From an uncultured Methanobrevibacter sp. (lineage in GTDB: Archaea > Methanobacteriota > Methanobacteria > Methanobacteriales > Methanobacteriaceae), in the NCBI GenBank assembly GCA_900318035.1, contig ONJC01000003.1, positions 1-64,000 on the forward strand: DNA of 64,000 nucleotides. Reading direction: 5' to 3'. The number at the start of each line of letters is the position of its first letter. Positions within the stretch are counted from its first letter, which is position 1. Both the position numbers and the translations under genes were made by a program. The notes beneath the pieces are model-generated. The model was not told the origin of the DNA and did no database searches. It saw only the letters and a program-made list of their open reading frames with translations. Of the stretch, positions 52,440-62,347 are shown one piece after another.

Positions 52440-53155
52440 GTTAAACCTATAATTTCCTGAAATCTGACGTTATAATCTTCAATGTCTCTTTTAGGAGCCT
52501 TGAATTTTGATTTTTCAAAGCCGTTCAAAACGTCTTCAATCCATGTGTGAACCAAATCCAAATCCTCATCGGCAATTTCATCAAGCGTCAAATTCATATA
52601 ATTTTTTCTTAAGTTTGAAATGGCTTCGCTTACCTCATCAGGCACTTGAGGAGGGTTTTCACTCAGATCTATCCATGCCATATTGCATCTGATGACATAT
52701 AATGTTTTTTTGACTATTTTCTTATCCCTCAAATTGCTTCCAACAATGTATTTTCTGTTTGTTTTAATGGCCTGGCCATAGTACTGGTGCCTTAGGGTTT
52801 CGCGATTGAATTCAGGCAAGTCCCTGAACAGTCCAATCTCATCCGGAATATAAACAACCGGTGAATTTAACCATTCATATAAACTTGCATTGCTTTTAAA
52901 ATGAAGATTCAATGCTTTTTTAATATCCCAACCCATCAAATCAAACAATTCATCCTCCTTCTGGATCACATCACAGAAATTATCCAAAACCAGATATTTG
53001 GAGATGTCATTGCGTTTGTAGATAAATTTGATGTCATAATCGGAATCCTCATTTGCATAGCCATGTGTTCTTGAACCAGATTCCACCGCATATAGGATTG
53101 TTATGTTTTCATTTACTTCCAAATCATGTAGTTTTTCTAAAATCTGTTTCTTCAT
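52436..53155 (-). CDS. nucleotidyltransferase, Pol-beta superfamily (RlaP/YcgL-like)
   Basis: 239 residues. The nucleotidyltransferase motif AVESGSRTHGYANEDSDYD contains the GSR-x-DxD core that binds metal and NTP. The remainder has the features of the PF10127 family (RlaP, YcgL), including a Trp/Tyr-rich middle (SLYEWLNSPVVY, HQYYGQAIKTNRKY). RlaP proteins sit beside RNA ligases in some bacteria. Here it is coupled to two LMW-PTP genes. The substrate is unknown. AGTGATAAT precedes the ATG. Confidence 0.8.
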   Translation of the reverse strand: MKKQILEKLHDLEVNENITILYAVESGSRTHGYANEDSDYDIKFIYKRNDISKYLVLDNFCDVIQKEDELFDLMGWDIKKALNLHFKSNASLYEWLNSPVVYIPDEIGLFRDLPEFNRETLRHQYYGQAIKTNRKYIVGSNLRDKKIVKKTLYVIRCNMAWIDLSENPPQVPDEVSEAISNLRKNYMNLTLDEIADEDLDLVHTWIEDVLNGFEKSKFKAPKRDIEDYNVRFQEIIGLT

Positions 53156-53294
53156 ATTATCACTTAACTATAAATTTATAAAAAAGAGTATTTAAATTAT
53201 GTAAAGTGCTTGCTTTAGCTAGAAAATTAACTGAAACTCAAGTTCATCAGGTTACACAGCCTTCATCAAAATCAAAATATTTAAAAACAAAACA

Positions 53295-53303
53295 ATTTAT
53301 AAA
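53295..53303 (+). promoter_or_regulatory. glmS: TATA box of glmS
   Basis: TTTATAAAG lies about 75 bases upstream of the ATG at 53374. A second A/T-rich stretch (TTTATATTA, 53321-53329) is an alternative TATA box with a shorter leader. AAAGGTGATAAA precedes the start codon. Confidence 0.4.
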
Positions 53304-53373
53304 GCTTTTCATTTATGCAATTTATATTATCCTAAGTATAACAAATTAATGATAAACAATAAAAGGTGATAAA

Positions 53374-55152
53374 ATGTGCGGAATTGTTGGATGCATTTTA
53401 AAAGAAAAAAAAGATGTGGCACCTATTCTATTCAGCTGTATTTCAAAACTGGAATACAGAGGATACGATTCAATAGGCCTTGCCACTTATGATAACCAAT
53501 TAAATGTTAAAAAGGCAAAAGGAGACATTGAAACAGTTAACGGCAACCTAAATTTCGAAGATATGAAGGGAAGCCTTGGAATTGCTCACACAAGATGGGC
53601 ATCAACAGGAAGGCCAACCGATGCCAACGCCCATCCTCATCTGGACAATTCACAAAGCGTTGCAGTTGTCCACAACGGTACTCTGGAAAACTACACAGAT
53701 TTAAAGGAAGATCTTATTGGGGAAGGTTTCACATTCAAGTCAACAACAGACAGCGAAGTGATTCCAAACCTTATTAAAAAATTCATGGACGAAGGCTCAA
53801 ACCTTGAGAATGCAGTAAGAAAAACAACAAAAATGCTTAAAGGCTCATATGCCATCGTTGCAATTTCCAAAGATGAACCTGACAAGCTTGTTGCAACCAG
53901 AAAAGACTCCCCATTGATTGTTGCATATGGAGATGAAGGCTATTTCGTTGCATCAGACACTCCGGCAGTCCTTGAGTATGCACGTGACGTGATCAGACCA
54001 GATGAATGTGAAATTGCAGTCCTGACCAAAGACGGCATTGAAATTCACGATGAAAATGGAGAAAATGTCAAATGGGAATCCAAATACATCGACTGGACAC
54101 CTGAAATGGCACAGAAGGAAGGTCATCCTCACTTCATGATTAAGGAAATCATCGAACAGTCCAAAGCCGTCAAAAACACTTTGGGCCAAAGGGCAAACAT
54201 CCAAAGGATTATCGACGAAATCGGAGATGTAAAAAGAATCTGTTTTGTAGCCTGCGGAACATCCTACCATGCATCAATTACCGGAAAATACCTGATTGAA
54301 TCCATGGCAGGAATTGCATGCGATGTGGTTATTGCATCAGAGTCCAGATACACTGCAAAAACATGGGATGAAGACACACTGGTCATTTTCATCTCACAGT
54401 CAGGTGAAACCTATGACTCACGCATGGCCCTAAAAGAAGCCAAAAAAAAATCCAAGACATTAGCTATCGTTAATGTTGCAGGATCTGCAATGACCGATGA
54501 AGCGGAATTTGTAATCCAAACACAGGCCGGCCCTGAAATCGGAGTGGCCGCAACCAAAACATACATTGCACAGCTGACCGCAATTTATATGTTTGCAGGA
54601 TTGCTCGCCAAAAACGATGCACTGGTTGAGGAGCTCTACAAAGTTCCGGCATACATCGATGAAGCAATAAAAGAAAGGGAAGCAATAAAAGAAATATCCA
54701 AAAGATACACCTTTGCTGAAAACATATTCTATCTTGGACGTGGATTTTCATATCCGATTGCTCTTGAAGGAGCCCTTAAACTCAAAGAAATCACATATAT
54801 CCATGCAGAAGCGTATCCTGCAGGAGAGCTTAAGCACGGTCCTCTGGCTTTGATTGACGAAAAGGTTCCGGTCATCGTGGTTGTACCTCCAGGTGAGGAT
54901 TATGATAAAACATTGACACATATTGAAGAGGTTAAGGCACGTGGAGCCATCGTATTGTGCGTTGGTGCAAAGGGTGATGAAAAACTAGCTGAAAACTCCA
55001 AGGAAGTTATTGAAATCAATCCTGAAGTAACCGACATTATCGCCCCACTGGTTTACACAGTGCCGTTACAGTTAATCTCATACTATGTGACAGTCGAAAA
55101 GGAATATAATCCAGACAAGCCAAGAAACCTGGCAAAAGTAATTACAGTATAG
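53374..55152 (+). CDS. glmS: glutamine-fructose-6-phosphate aminotransferase (isomerizing)
   Basis: 592 residues. Class II glutamine amidotransferase domain with catalytic Cys2 (MCGIVG) and HTRWAS, followed by two SIS domains (CGTSYHASITGK; ISQSGETYDS; GVAATKTYIAQL; LGRGFSYPIALEGALKLKEITYIHAEAYPAGELKHGP). The C-terminal NLAKVITV end is complete. It makes glucosamine-6-phosphate for UDP-GlcNAc, needed for pseudomurein and glycans. This is the best-conserved housekeeping gene in the window. It is monocistronic, with its own promoter and a hairpin terminator. Confidence 0.97.
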   Translation: MCGIVGCILKEKKDVAPILFSCISKLEYRGYDSIGLATYDNQLNVKKAKGDIETVNGNLNFEDMKGSLGIAHTRWASTGRPTDANAHPHLDNSQSVAVVHNGTLENYTDLKEDLIGEGFTFKSTTDSEVIPNLIKKFMDEGSNLENAVRKTTKMLKGSYAIVAISKDEPDKLVATRKDSPLIVAYGDEGYFVASDTPAVLEYARDVIRPDECEIAVLTKDGIEIHDENGENVKWESKYIDWTPEMAQKEGHPHFMIKEIIEQSKAVKNTLGQRANIQRIIDEIGDVKRICFVACGTSYHASITGKYLIESMAGIACDVVIASESRYTAKTWDEDTLVIFISQSGETYDSRMALKEAKKKSKTLAIVNVAGSAMTDEAEFVIQTQAGPEIGVAATKTYIAQLTAIYMFAGLLAKNDALVEELYKVPAYIDEAIKEREAIKEISKRYTFAENIFYLGRGFSYPIALEGALKLKEITYIHAEAYPAGELKHGPLALIDEKVPVIVVVPPGEDYDKTLTHIEEVKARGAIVLCVGAKGDEKLAENSKEVIEINPEVTDIIAPLVYTVPLQLISYYVTVEKEYNPDKPRNLAKVITV

Positions 55153-55194
55153 TCATGAAGTTCCATTAAACTTCATGAACCCCTTATTTTTTTT
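55153..55194 (+). terminator. hairpin and T-run after glmS
   Basis: TCATGAAGT (55153-55161) and ACTTCATGA (55170-55178) form a perfect nine-base stem with an eight-base loop. A run of eight T residues follows at 55187-55194. The stem starts immediately after the stop codon, like the surface-protein terminators in this window. Confidence 0.75.
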
Positions 55195-55338
55195 GATAGT
55201 TAAAGTTAAAAGTCAAATTATTCTTATAGCTATTTTACATTAACGGCAACGTTACTGAATTTATATTTAAATTTAAAACTGTGATAGTATATCCACAAAC
55301 AAATTTAAGTCAAAAAAGAGAAATAGCTGATGTTAATG

Positions 55339-56331
55339 TCATTTCCAATTAATTACGGAATCAAAATAGACATTCTCCAGAATAATTCTTCCACACCGTT
55401 TACATACCAAATCATGCAAACGAGTATATCTTATGTCATTGCAGTCACAATCAGGACATTTCAGTTCAAAATGACTTTTGACAAGATTTTTACATTTCCC
55501 GCAGGTTATCTCACCGCCACCGAAAACCAGATTTGCGCTTCCACACTTCGGACATGTCAGCTGGGGTTTGATATTTGATCCTTCAAGTTCTCTCTCCATT
55601 TTCAATTCCCTCTTTTTGGATTTGAACCTGTTTTGAAACCGGGTATCGTAAAACATGTTTTTGGTATCGCAATCGGGACTCAGATTCCATGATTCAATTG
55701 GGGAAATATCATTCAGACCATGGCAATACTTAAACATTCCCCTCACTGATTTGACATTGCCCACATTCCAATTTTCCAAATCGGAAATATCCTTAAGGCT
55801 CATGCACTCATTAAATGCCCAGGTCATGTCTCTGACGTTGCCTACATCCCAACTTTCAAGGCCTGAAATTGTCTTTAGATTCCTGCACTCCATGAATAGC
55901 GAATCCATTGTATTTATGTTGCTTACGTCCCATGTGTCCAGACCCGAAATTGTCTTTAGGTTTTCAAGACCATTGAACATATCATTTAGTGAAGTTACAT
56001 TTGACGAAACCCTCTGCACCACCATAGCTTTAATGTTTTTAAACGGATTTTGGGTGTATCTTATAAAAAGAGGTGAATTGTCTCCATAGGTCCTTTCAAA
56101 AATCTCCCCCAAATAGTAATATCTCTCCAAATCAGCTCTGCATGACAAATCCTCGCTTATGTAAATCACATCTTTAGGATTTTCTATATCGAGATAATCC
56201 GTGAGATTTTCACCATCCTTCAAAATAATCAGGACTTTAACATCACCCAATTCATAGATGCTTTCACATGTTGTGTTCAATGCTTCAAAATCTCGTAAAT
56301 CATCGTTGTAGAAATATTCGCTCAATCCCAT
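55339..56331 (-). CDS. BspA-like protein with C-terminal zinc ribbons
   Basis: About 330 residues from the ATG at 56331. The N-terminal domain (FEALNTTCESIYELG, ILKDGENLTDYLD, VIYISEDLS) is shared with the proteins at 47749 and 59691. Four DUF285/BspA-type repeats follow (DTWDVSNINTMDSLF, ESWDVGNVRDMTWAF, ENWNVGNVKSVRGMF). The last 70 residues carry two zinc ribbons, CPKC/CGKC and CPDC/CKRC. No signal peptide is seen. A zinc ribbon on a BspA-like protein is unusual and supports an intracellular role. Confidence 0.75.
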   Translation of the reverse strand: MGLSEYFYNDDLRDFEALNTTCESIYELGDVKVLIILKDGENLTDYLDIENPKDVIYISEDLSCRADLERYYYLGEIFERTYGDNSPLFIRYTQNPFKNIKAMVVQRVSSNVTSLNDMFNGLENLKTISGLDTWDVSNINTMDSLFMECRNLKTISGLESWDVGNVRDMTWAFNECMSLKDISDLENWNVGNVKSVRGMFKYCHGLNDISPIESWNLSPDCDTKNMFYDTRFQNRFKSKKRELKMERELEGSNIKPQLTCPKCGSANLVFGGGEITCGKCKNLVKSHFELKCPDCDCNDIRYTRLHDLVCKRCGRIILENVYFDSVINWK

Positions 56332-56377
56332 CACTATCCCCTAAGCACATGCAAATTTCATGATTCAATGCGTTTTC

Positions 56378-57298
56378 CTATTCCAATTCCCATAATCGCA
56401 ATCTTGCCTCGCTTTTTACCTTCCATTTGTATCTGCCATTTACAATATGGTTTAAAAAAGATTCATCACTTATGCACCTGCAGACTGTCTTTTTAACTTC
56501 ACCATGACAGTCATTTGCAAAAATCTCTTTTAAAACATCGTCATCATTTATTTTTAAAACTGCCTCTCTTCGAACATTATAATCATAATCCTCAAATGCC
56601 AATTTCCTCAAAAAGGATTCGTCAGTCATATTCGGATTTGATATTGCATGTACCCTGACACAGCTTTTTAAATCATTATCAATTATATACTTTAATATTG
56701 ATTCGTCCTGGATCTGTTTGGCCGCATCACAGCGGACGGAGTAATTGCAGTCGTTAAGTGCCAGACGGCAAAAAAGCTCCTGGTCATTGAGGTTTGGATT
56801 GTCCAATGCCCCGCATCTCACCCGCAGATCATAGTCGTTTAAGGCAACACTTCTTAATATGTCCTCATTTTTCAGCTCAGGATTGCTGACTGCATAATAT
56901 CTGACCTTCCATCTCTTGTCGGGACATACCAGATACGGATATACTGTACAGTGGTATACTTTTCCGCCCCCTGCAATGCGGGGTGATTTGTAAATGGAGG
57001 ATTTGATGATATCTATCAGTCTTTCCTCATCTGTGATTTTGGCGACTTCATATGGATTCAAAAGCAATTCGGATTCCGGATTGAAAAATTCCAGCCTTCT
57101 ATATGCATAAAAGCATACATAATCATCTGTTTCTCTCAGCAATACCTCTTCGAAAACAGATGGATTGCATAAATTAGGGTTTTTAACCGCTTCTTTTCTT
57201 ATCATCCAATGCGGACCTTTCAAAGCTAGTCTGGCCAATAACTCCTCATCAGTTTCGTTTTTAGCTTTTTCAAGCAGTTCATCCATTTCAAAATCCAT
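56378..57298 (-). CDS. leucine-rich-variant (LRV) repeat protein
   Basis: 306 residues of roughly 25-residue helical repeats: WMIRKEAVKNPNLCNPSVFEEVLL, RCGALDNPNLNDQELFCRLAL, VRVHAISNPNMTDESFLRKLAF. The pattern xAxxNPNLxDxxxLxxLAxxD is that of LRV or HEAT-like repeats. It resembles the C-terminal part of the protein at 47749. No signal peptide is present. It lies 46 bases upstream of the BspA-like zinc-ribbon gene, so they probably form an operon. Interaction scaffold; function unknown. Confidence 0.75.
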   Translation of the reverse strand: MDFEMDELLEKAKNETDEELLARLALKGPHWMIRKEAVKNPNLCNPSVFEEVLLRETDDYVCFYAYRRLEFFNPESELLLNPYEVAKITDEERLIDIIKSSIYKSPRIAGGGKVYHCTVYPYLVCPDKRWKVRYYAVSNPELKNEDILRSVALNDYDLRVRCGALDNPNLNDQELFCRLALNDCNYSVRCDAAKQIQDESILKYIIDNDLKSCVRVHAISNPNMTDESFLRKLAFEDYDYNVRREAVLKINDDDVLKEIFANDCHGEVKKTVCRCISDESFLNHIVNGRYKWKVKSEARLRLWELE

Positions 57299-57354
57299 GA
57301 TAAAAACCCCTTAAAATAAGATTTGTTTTAATTACATATAAAGTGAATATCTTA

Positions 57355-57393
57355 AAAAAAAGTTAAAAAATAAAGAGCGTTTAAACCCTTTAT
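57355..57393 (-). terminator. hairpin plus T-run
   Basis: TAAAG and CTTTA arms flank a short region that includes the stop codon of the secreted Ig-like gene, and the minus strand continues into a T-rich stretch. Weaker than the glmS terminator but of the same kind. Confidence 0.4.
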
Positions 57394-59555
57394 TTGACAG
57401 TAATTTTTACCTTTTTGCTGGCGGCCTTATAGTTTGAGCTGCCTGCATATTTATAAACGGCAGTGTATTTGCCTTTTTTAGTCAGCTTTACTGTGAATGT
57501 GGCAATGCCTTTTGAGGTAGTTTTGGCTTTGTAAGTCTTCTTGTTGACTGTTAAAGTAACTTTAGTCTTTTTCATAGGACTTTTCTTATTGTTTTTAAGA
57601 GTTACTGTTACCTTTTTGGTTTTTGCCTTAACTTTAAATGTTTTTGATGATGCTGCCATTATTGGAGTTGCCTTTTTAACAACTACCTTTGCAGATCCGT
57701 TTGATTTGAGATATGTATCATCACCTGCAAAGCTGAAGGCTGCCGCATAGGTTTTTGCAGGAAGTTTTACTGACAATTTTACCTGACCTTTGTCATCACT
57801 GGTTCTCTCATAGGTTTTGCCGTTCAATACTACAGTGACATTTTTGCCTGCTAAAACATTGCCTTTTGCATCCTTTAAAGTTATGACTAAATTTTTGGCA
57901 TTGTTGTAGGTTGTTGAAATGTCAGGAGCAGTTAATTTGGTTATTTTACCAACACTAATGTTGAATGTATTTGAATAGACATCTCCAAGCAGTTTGCCGT
58001 TTTCAAAATAGCCGTCATTATATTGAACGGATATTATGTGATAACCTGCAGGCAGTCCGGAAATGGATTTTGTTACTCTGCCGGACTCCATGCTGTAAAA
58101 TTCATTTGCACCGCCGTCAACGGAAATGTATACAAATCCGAATGGGGTTGCAGGTGCTTTGAAATCGACTGTTACATTCGAACCTACCTCAACATTATCT
58201 GAAACATTTGCTGAAATACTATCGGAGTTTTTGACAATATAAACATCCTGAATGATTGGATAGTCACCACCGGGATAGTCGAATTCAAGGTAATATTTGT
58301 TCAAACCGATTATGTCGCTTGACAGCTCAACAGATGAATATCTGTTTTTAATGGTGCCTGAAGCCAGTAGCTTTCCCTTTTTGCCGCTATTGTAATCATA
58401 GACATTGAAATCACCGTTCACCCATTCATGAGTGCACATTGTGATTGTGAAATTCTCATTTTCACTTACAAAGAAAGGAGCAGTTATGGTCGGGACGACA
58501 ATGACTGTTTCTGTGGCTGTCAATGCGCCGAAATCATCACCTGTATATGTTACTGTGACCTTATTTTCGCCCAGATGGTTTAAGTTCCATGACGGCATAT
58601 AATATTGGGCACGTCCGTTTGAATAGGTTATATTTTCGTCAACATTATTGAATCTTATGTTTAATGTGCCTGTTGCCTCCCAAGGCAAATAGATATGGGC
58701 AATGTTGTCTGCAGGCAGGTTAACGGTATAAAGATCAAAATACAATTCCACTTTAGGATTTGTTGTAGGTTCCCTTTCGGCCACAACAACACTTTCATCC
58801 CTTAATGTTTTTGTAACTCCGTCTTGGGTAAATGTTATTTTTACGTCATATGTTCCATATCCTTCAAACAAATCTGAGGCCGCAATATATCTTGATTTAT
58901 TGCTGCAGTCAGGAATTTCTTCAAAATCACCATTGTTGAGAGCATATGAAATCTTGCGGTTTCCGTTTACAAGAATTTCCATTGTCCCTGTGTTTAGATG
59001 GTTTGAATCTATAATGATGAAACTAGGTGAAGTCCAGTATTCCTGCATGCAGTAATACGGATTCTGCATGAAAATGTCAAAATCTTCCTTTTCCTTTAAG
59101 GTGACCTGAGTGTCAATTAGGGTCTTCTGGTTGAAACTGACTTTAACGCTATAGCTTCCCAAATCCATGCCCAAATCTGCAGGATAGATTTGTGCGAAGT
59201 ACTTTTCATAGGTTCCGCCATACCCGTTGTCTTCAATAGAAAAATAGCCGTTTGTAACATTTAAAGACTGCTTTTCAACATCATCCACCATAATGGAGAA
59301 TGTTCCGTTATCTTGGGAGTATGATGAAATATAAATCAGCTCGTTTGAATTCCAGTCATTTCTGTCTTGGGTATAGTTTTCCTTTACTGTTATATAAAAA
59401 TCGTTGCCATCGTAAGTTTTTGCGACAAAACCGTCAGATGACTCGTCTACTGAGGTAACTGCATCATTTTGAGTAATGTTGTCTGCTGCACTTACCGCGC
59501 CAATTGTCATGATAGCCAGCAAAATGCAGACTATCAAAAATTTATTAACTTTCAA
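57390..59555 (-). CDS. secreted Ig-like adhesin-type protein
   Basis: 721 residues. Signal peptide (residues 1-24, FLIVCILLAIMTIGAVSAAD). A series of Ig-like beta-sandwich repeats follows (about 45-500), then Big_1-type units with AGKNVTVVLNGKTYE and KSPMKKTKVTLTVNKKTYK, ending in the GKYTAVYKYAGSSNYKAASKKVKITVK-type terminal repeat common to Methanobrevibacter adhesins. There is no membrane anchor; such proteins probably bind the pseudomurein wall. The start codon is TTG with CGAGGTTG upstream. Confidence 0.85.
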   Translation of the reverse strand: MKVNKFLIVCILLAIMTIGAVSAADNITQNDAVTSVDESSDGFVAKTYDGNDFYITVKENYTQDRNDWNSNELIYISSYSQDNGTFSIMVDDVEKQSLNVTNGYFSIEDNGYGGTYEKYFAQIYPADLGMDLGSYSVKVSFNQKTLIDTQVTLKEKEDFDIFMQNPYYCMQEYWTSPSFIIIDSNHLNTGTMEILVNGNRKISYALNNGDFEEIPDCSNKSRYIAASDLFEGYGTYDVKITFTQDGVTKTLRDESVVVAEREPTTNPKVELYFDLYTVNLPADNIAHIYLPWEATGTLNIRFNNVDENITYSNGRAQYYMPSWNLNHLGENKVTVTYTGDDFGALTATETVIVVPTITAPFFVSENENFTITMCTHEWVNGDFNVYDYNSGKKGKLLASGTIKNRYSSVELSSDIIGLNKYYLEFDYPGGDYPIIQDVYIVKNSDSISANVSDNVEVGSNVTVDFKAPATPFGFVYISVDGGANEFYSMESGRVTKSISGLPAGYHIISVQYNDGYFENGKLLGDVYSNTFNISVGKITKLTAPDISTTYNNAKNLVITLKDAKGNVLAGKNVTVVLNGKTYERTSDDKGQVKLSVKLPAKTYAAAFSFAGDDTYLKSNGSAKVVVKKATPIMAASSKTFKVKAKTKKVTVTLKNNKKSPMKKTKVTLTVNKKTYKAKTTSKGIATFTVKLTKKGKYTAVYKYAGSSNYKAASKKVKITVK

Positions 59556-59690
59556 AATAACAACCTCGATAATCTAAGTTATAATACTATTTTGGCATTG
59601 ATAATAATTAAGTTATCTAAAGATTTTACTTTATAGAAAGATTGAAATTGGTAATTTTAAAAAAACAGTTTAAATTATGAAGCCGGATTG

Positions 59691-62159
59691 TTATTCTTCA
59701 TCAGTATTTTGAGAGTCAGTTTCCTCATCGGTATTTTGAGAATCTGTTTCTTCATCGCTACTTTGAGGAGTGGTTTGCCCATCAGTTATTTCTTCCGGTA
59801 TTTTTTTAATTTTTGACCATTCAGGAGTTTCTTTTAATGAACTGCAATCTCCAAATATCATATCCATATTTTCAACTTTTGAAACGTCCCATCCATAAAT
59901 GGCTGATACATCCTCCAATGACCTGCAGTCAAAGAACATATGATCCATTGCAGCTACATTTGACACATTCCAGTTTTCCAATGCTGAAATATCTGATAGT
60001 CTTCTGCAGTGTTCAAACATCCCTGCCATGGTATTTGCATTTAATACATTCCAGTTTCTCAATGCGGAGATGGATTCCAATGCGATGCAGCCGAAAAATA
60101 CTCCATTCATATTTTCAACATTGCTTACGTTCCAGTTTTCCATTGAAATAACATGAATAAATGAAATGCAGTTCCAAAACATTGCCCTCATATATTTAAG
60201 ATTAGATACATCCCAGTTCTTGAATGCAGAATTGTCCAACAGGGACAGACAGTTTAGAAACATTCCATTCATGTTTTCAACACTGCTAACATTCCATGAG
60301 GCCAACGGTGAGATATCCCTCAGCGATTTGCATCTGTGGAACATGAAATTCATGTCGCTTACATTTGAAACGTCCCATAGTTTTAGGAATGTGATGTCTT
60401 CAAGTGATTCGCATTTTGAAAACATTGCGGTCATTTTTTCAGCCTTATCCACACCGAAGGCAAAAATCGCCTTAAGGGAAGTCATGCCCATATATTTTTC
60501 AGTCAAATCTGCTACGCCTGACAGGTTTTCATTGACATACAGTATGTCCTGCCTGTTTTTTACCTGATTCCAACTGGTTAAGTTTGTTCCATCCTTAAGG
60601 ATGATTAAGACTTCAAGGCCTCCCAAATCAAAAATATCTTCAGTTGTTTTGTTGAGTCTGTTGAATTCGCTGATATGTTTGCTCATTCCGCTGAACTGTC
60701 CGTTCATACACCAGACAGGATAATTGCTTATGGATTCGCAGTTTTCAAATACTCCTTCGGCACTTCGAATGCTTTTAAAAATCCAGAAATCAAGACATGA
60801 TGCATCAGTAATGGATATGCAATCTTTAAACATCCTGTCGGCTATAACCACATTGCCAACATTCCATTTTTTAATAGGGCGTAAATCGGCAAGCTCTTCA
60901 CATCCGTCGAAGGTCTCTTCCATAGATTCTATTTTGGAGACATCCCAATCACATATTGGAGAGATGTCATTCAATGATATGCATTCTTTAAATAATCCTG
61001 TAAGTCTGGTTACATTGGATATGTCCCAATCTTTCATGGCTGAAATGTCATTGAGTGACTCGCAACCATGGAACATATCATAAAACATTTTTACATTTGA
61101 AGTATTCCACTCCGCCATAGGAGAAATATCTTCAAGAGATACGCAATCGCAAAACATTTCAATCATGTTTTCCACACCGGAAACATCCCATTTTTTTAAA
61201 GCGGAAATGTCAACCAGTTCATAACAGTCGGCAAACAGCCTCTCCATGGACGTGACATTTGAAACATCCCAATTTTTAAGTGATGAGATACTTGTCAGTG
61301 AACTGCAGCCATCAAACAGGCCACTTATTCTTGTAATGTTTGATAAATCCCAATTTTTAAGTGGTGAAATATCATTTAAAGATGAACAGTCACTGAAAAG
61401 AGACAGTAAACTTGAATTATCAGTCATTTTTGATAAATCCCATTTTTTAAGTGATGTGATCTTTTTTAGGGAACTGCAGCCTCTAAACATGGCAGTTATG
61501 TTGAATGCGCTCGACAGATTCCAATCCTTTAGGGCGGAAATCTCTACAATGGATTCGCAAAAATCAAAAATGCATGCCATATCCCTTACGTTGGAGACAT
61601 CCCATTTTTTTAAAGCTGAAATATCATATAAAGAGTAGCACTCGGAGAATATGTAATGCATGTCCTCAACATTGGAGACATCCCACTCATCCAGTCCTGT
61701 CAGCTCCACTATGCTTTCACAGGACCTGAACATGTTTGACATGTTCTTGAGAGAGGAAACATTCCAGTTTTCCAATGGAGAAATATCCTCAAGAGATTTG
61801 CATCCCTCAAACATCCTGCTCATGTTTGTTACATTGGATACGTCCCATGATTTCAGGGAAGATATGTCTGCCAGTTTTTCACATCCTGAAAACATTCCTT
61901 CCATATTGTCAACATCCCCAAAACCGAATACGATAATAGCTTTAAGAGAAGTCAAACCGGCATACCTATTGGCAAGATTGGTTTGGCCGAACAGATCTTC
62001 AGTAATATAGACAATATCCTCTTTATCATCTACATAGTCCCAACTGGTGAGATTTGACCCGTCCTTTAGAATTATTAAAACGTTTAGATCGTTTAGTTCG
62101 AAAATGCTTTGAGTTGTTGTATTCAACATCTCAAATTCTCTAAGTTGTTTACTAATCAT
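59691..62159 (-). CDS. large BspA-like (DUF285) protein with duplicated domain
   Basis: 822 residues. The N-terminal domain (FEMLNTTTQSIFELND, ILKDGSNLTSWDYVDD, IVYITEDLFG) occurs again near residue 500 (FNRLNKTTEDIFDLGG, ILKDGTNLTSWNQV, ILYVNENLSG). Each copy heads a long array of DUF285 repeats (NWDVSNVTSMERLF-type, about 24 residues each). The gene therefore looks like a fusion or duplication of two genes. The C-terminus is a repeated acidic tail, DEETDSQNT. No signal peptide is seen, unlike typical BspA proteins. AGGAAGAT precedes the ATG. Confidence 0.78.
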   Translation of the reverse strand: MISKQLREFEMLNTTTQSIFELNDLNVLIILKDGSNLTSWDYVDDKEDIVYITEDLFGQTNLANRYAGLTSLKAIIVFGFGDVDNMEGMFSGCEKLADISSLKSWDVSNVTNMSRMFEGCKSLEDISPLENWNVSSLKNMSNMFRSCESIVELTGLDEWDVSNVEDMHYIFSECYSLYDISALKKWDVSNVRDMACIFDFCESIVEISALKDWNLSSAFNITAMFRGCSSLKKITSLKKWDLSKMTDNSSLLSLFSDCSSLNDISPLKNWDLSNITRISGLFDGCSSLTSISSLKNWDVSNVTSMERLFADCYELVDISALKKWDVSGVENMIEMFCDCVSLEDISPMAEWNTSNVKMFYDMFHGCESLNDISAMKDWDISNVTRLTGLFKECISLNDISPICDWDVSKIESMEETFDGCEELADLRPIKKWNVGNVVIADRMFKDCISITDASCLDFWIFKSIRSAEGVFENCESISNYPVWCMNGQFSGMSKHISEFNRLNKTTEDIFDLGGLEVLIILKDGTNLTSWNQVKNRQDILYVNENLSGVADLTEKYMGMTSLKAIFAFGVDKAEKMTAMFSKCESLEDITFLKLWDVSNVSDMNFMFHRCKSLRDISPLASWNVSSVENMNGMFLNCLSLLDNSAFKNWDVSNLKYMRAMFWNCISFIHVISMENWNVSNVENMNGVFFGCIALESISALRNWNVLNANTMAGMFEHCRRLSDISALENWNVSNVAAMDHMFFDCRSLEDVSAIYGWDVSKVENMDMIFGDCSSLKETPEWSKIKKIPEEITDGQTTPQSSDEETDSQNTDEETDSQNTDEE

Positions 62160-62347
62160 GAGTTTATCTTCCTGACTTTACAAATAATCAATATCTATTA
62201 TATTTTTCTGATATATAAATTCTTTATATTATCATAGTTAAAAAATATTTTCCCCATCCAATAATTCCGATGCCCTATTGGAAACGCAAATGTCCTATCA
62301 TCGGCATATACAAATCCATATTTTCCCATTAAAATTCAGTTAATGTT

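Noticed and set aside
61246..61638. 130-codon plus-strand frame inside the BspA-like gene
   Set aside because: It follows the repeat structure of the opposite strand, so it is a by-product of the DUF285 repeats.
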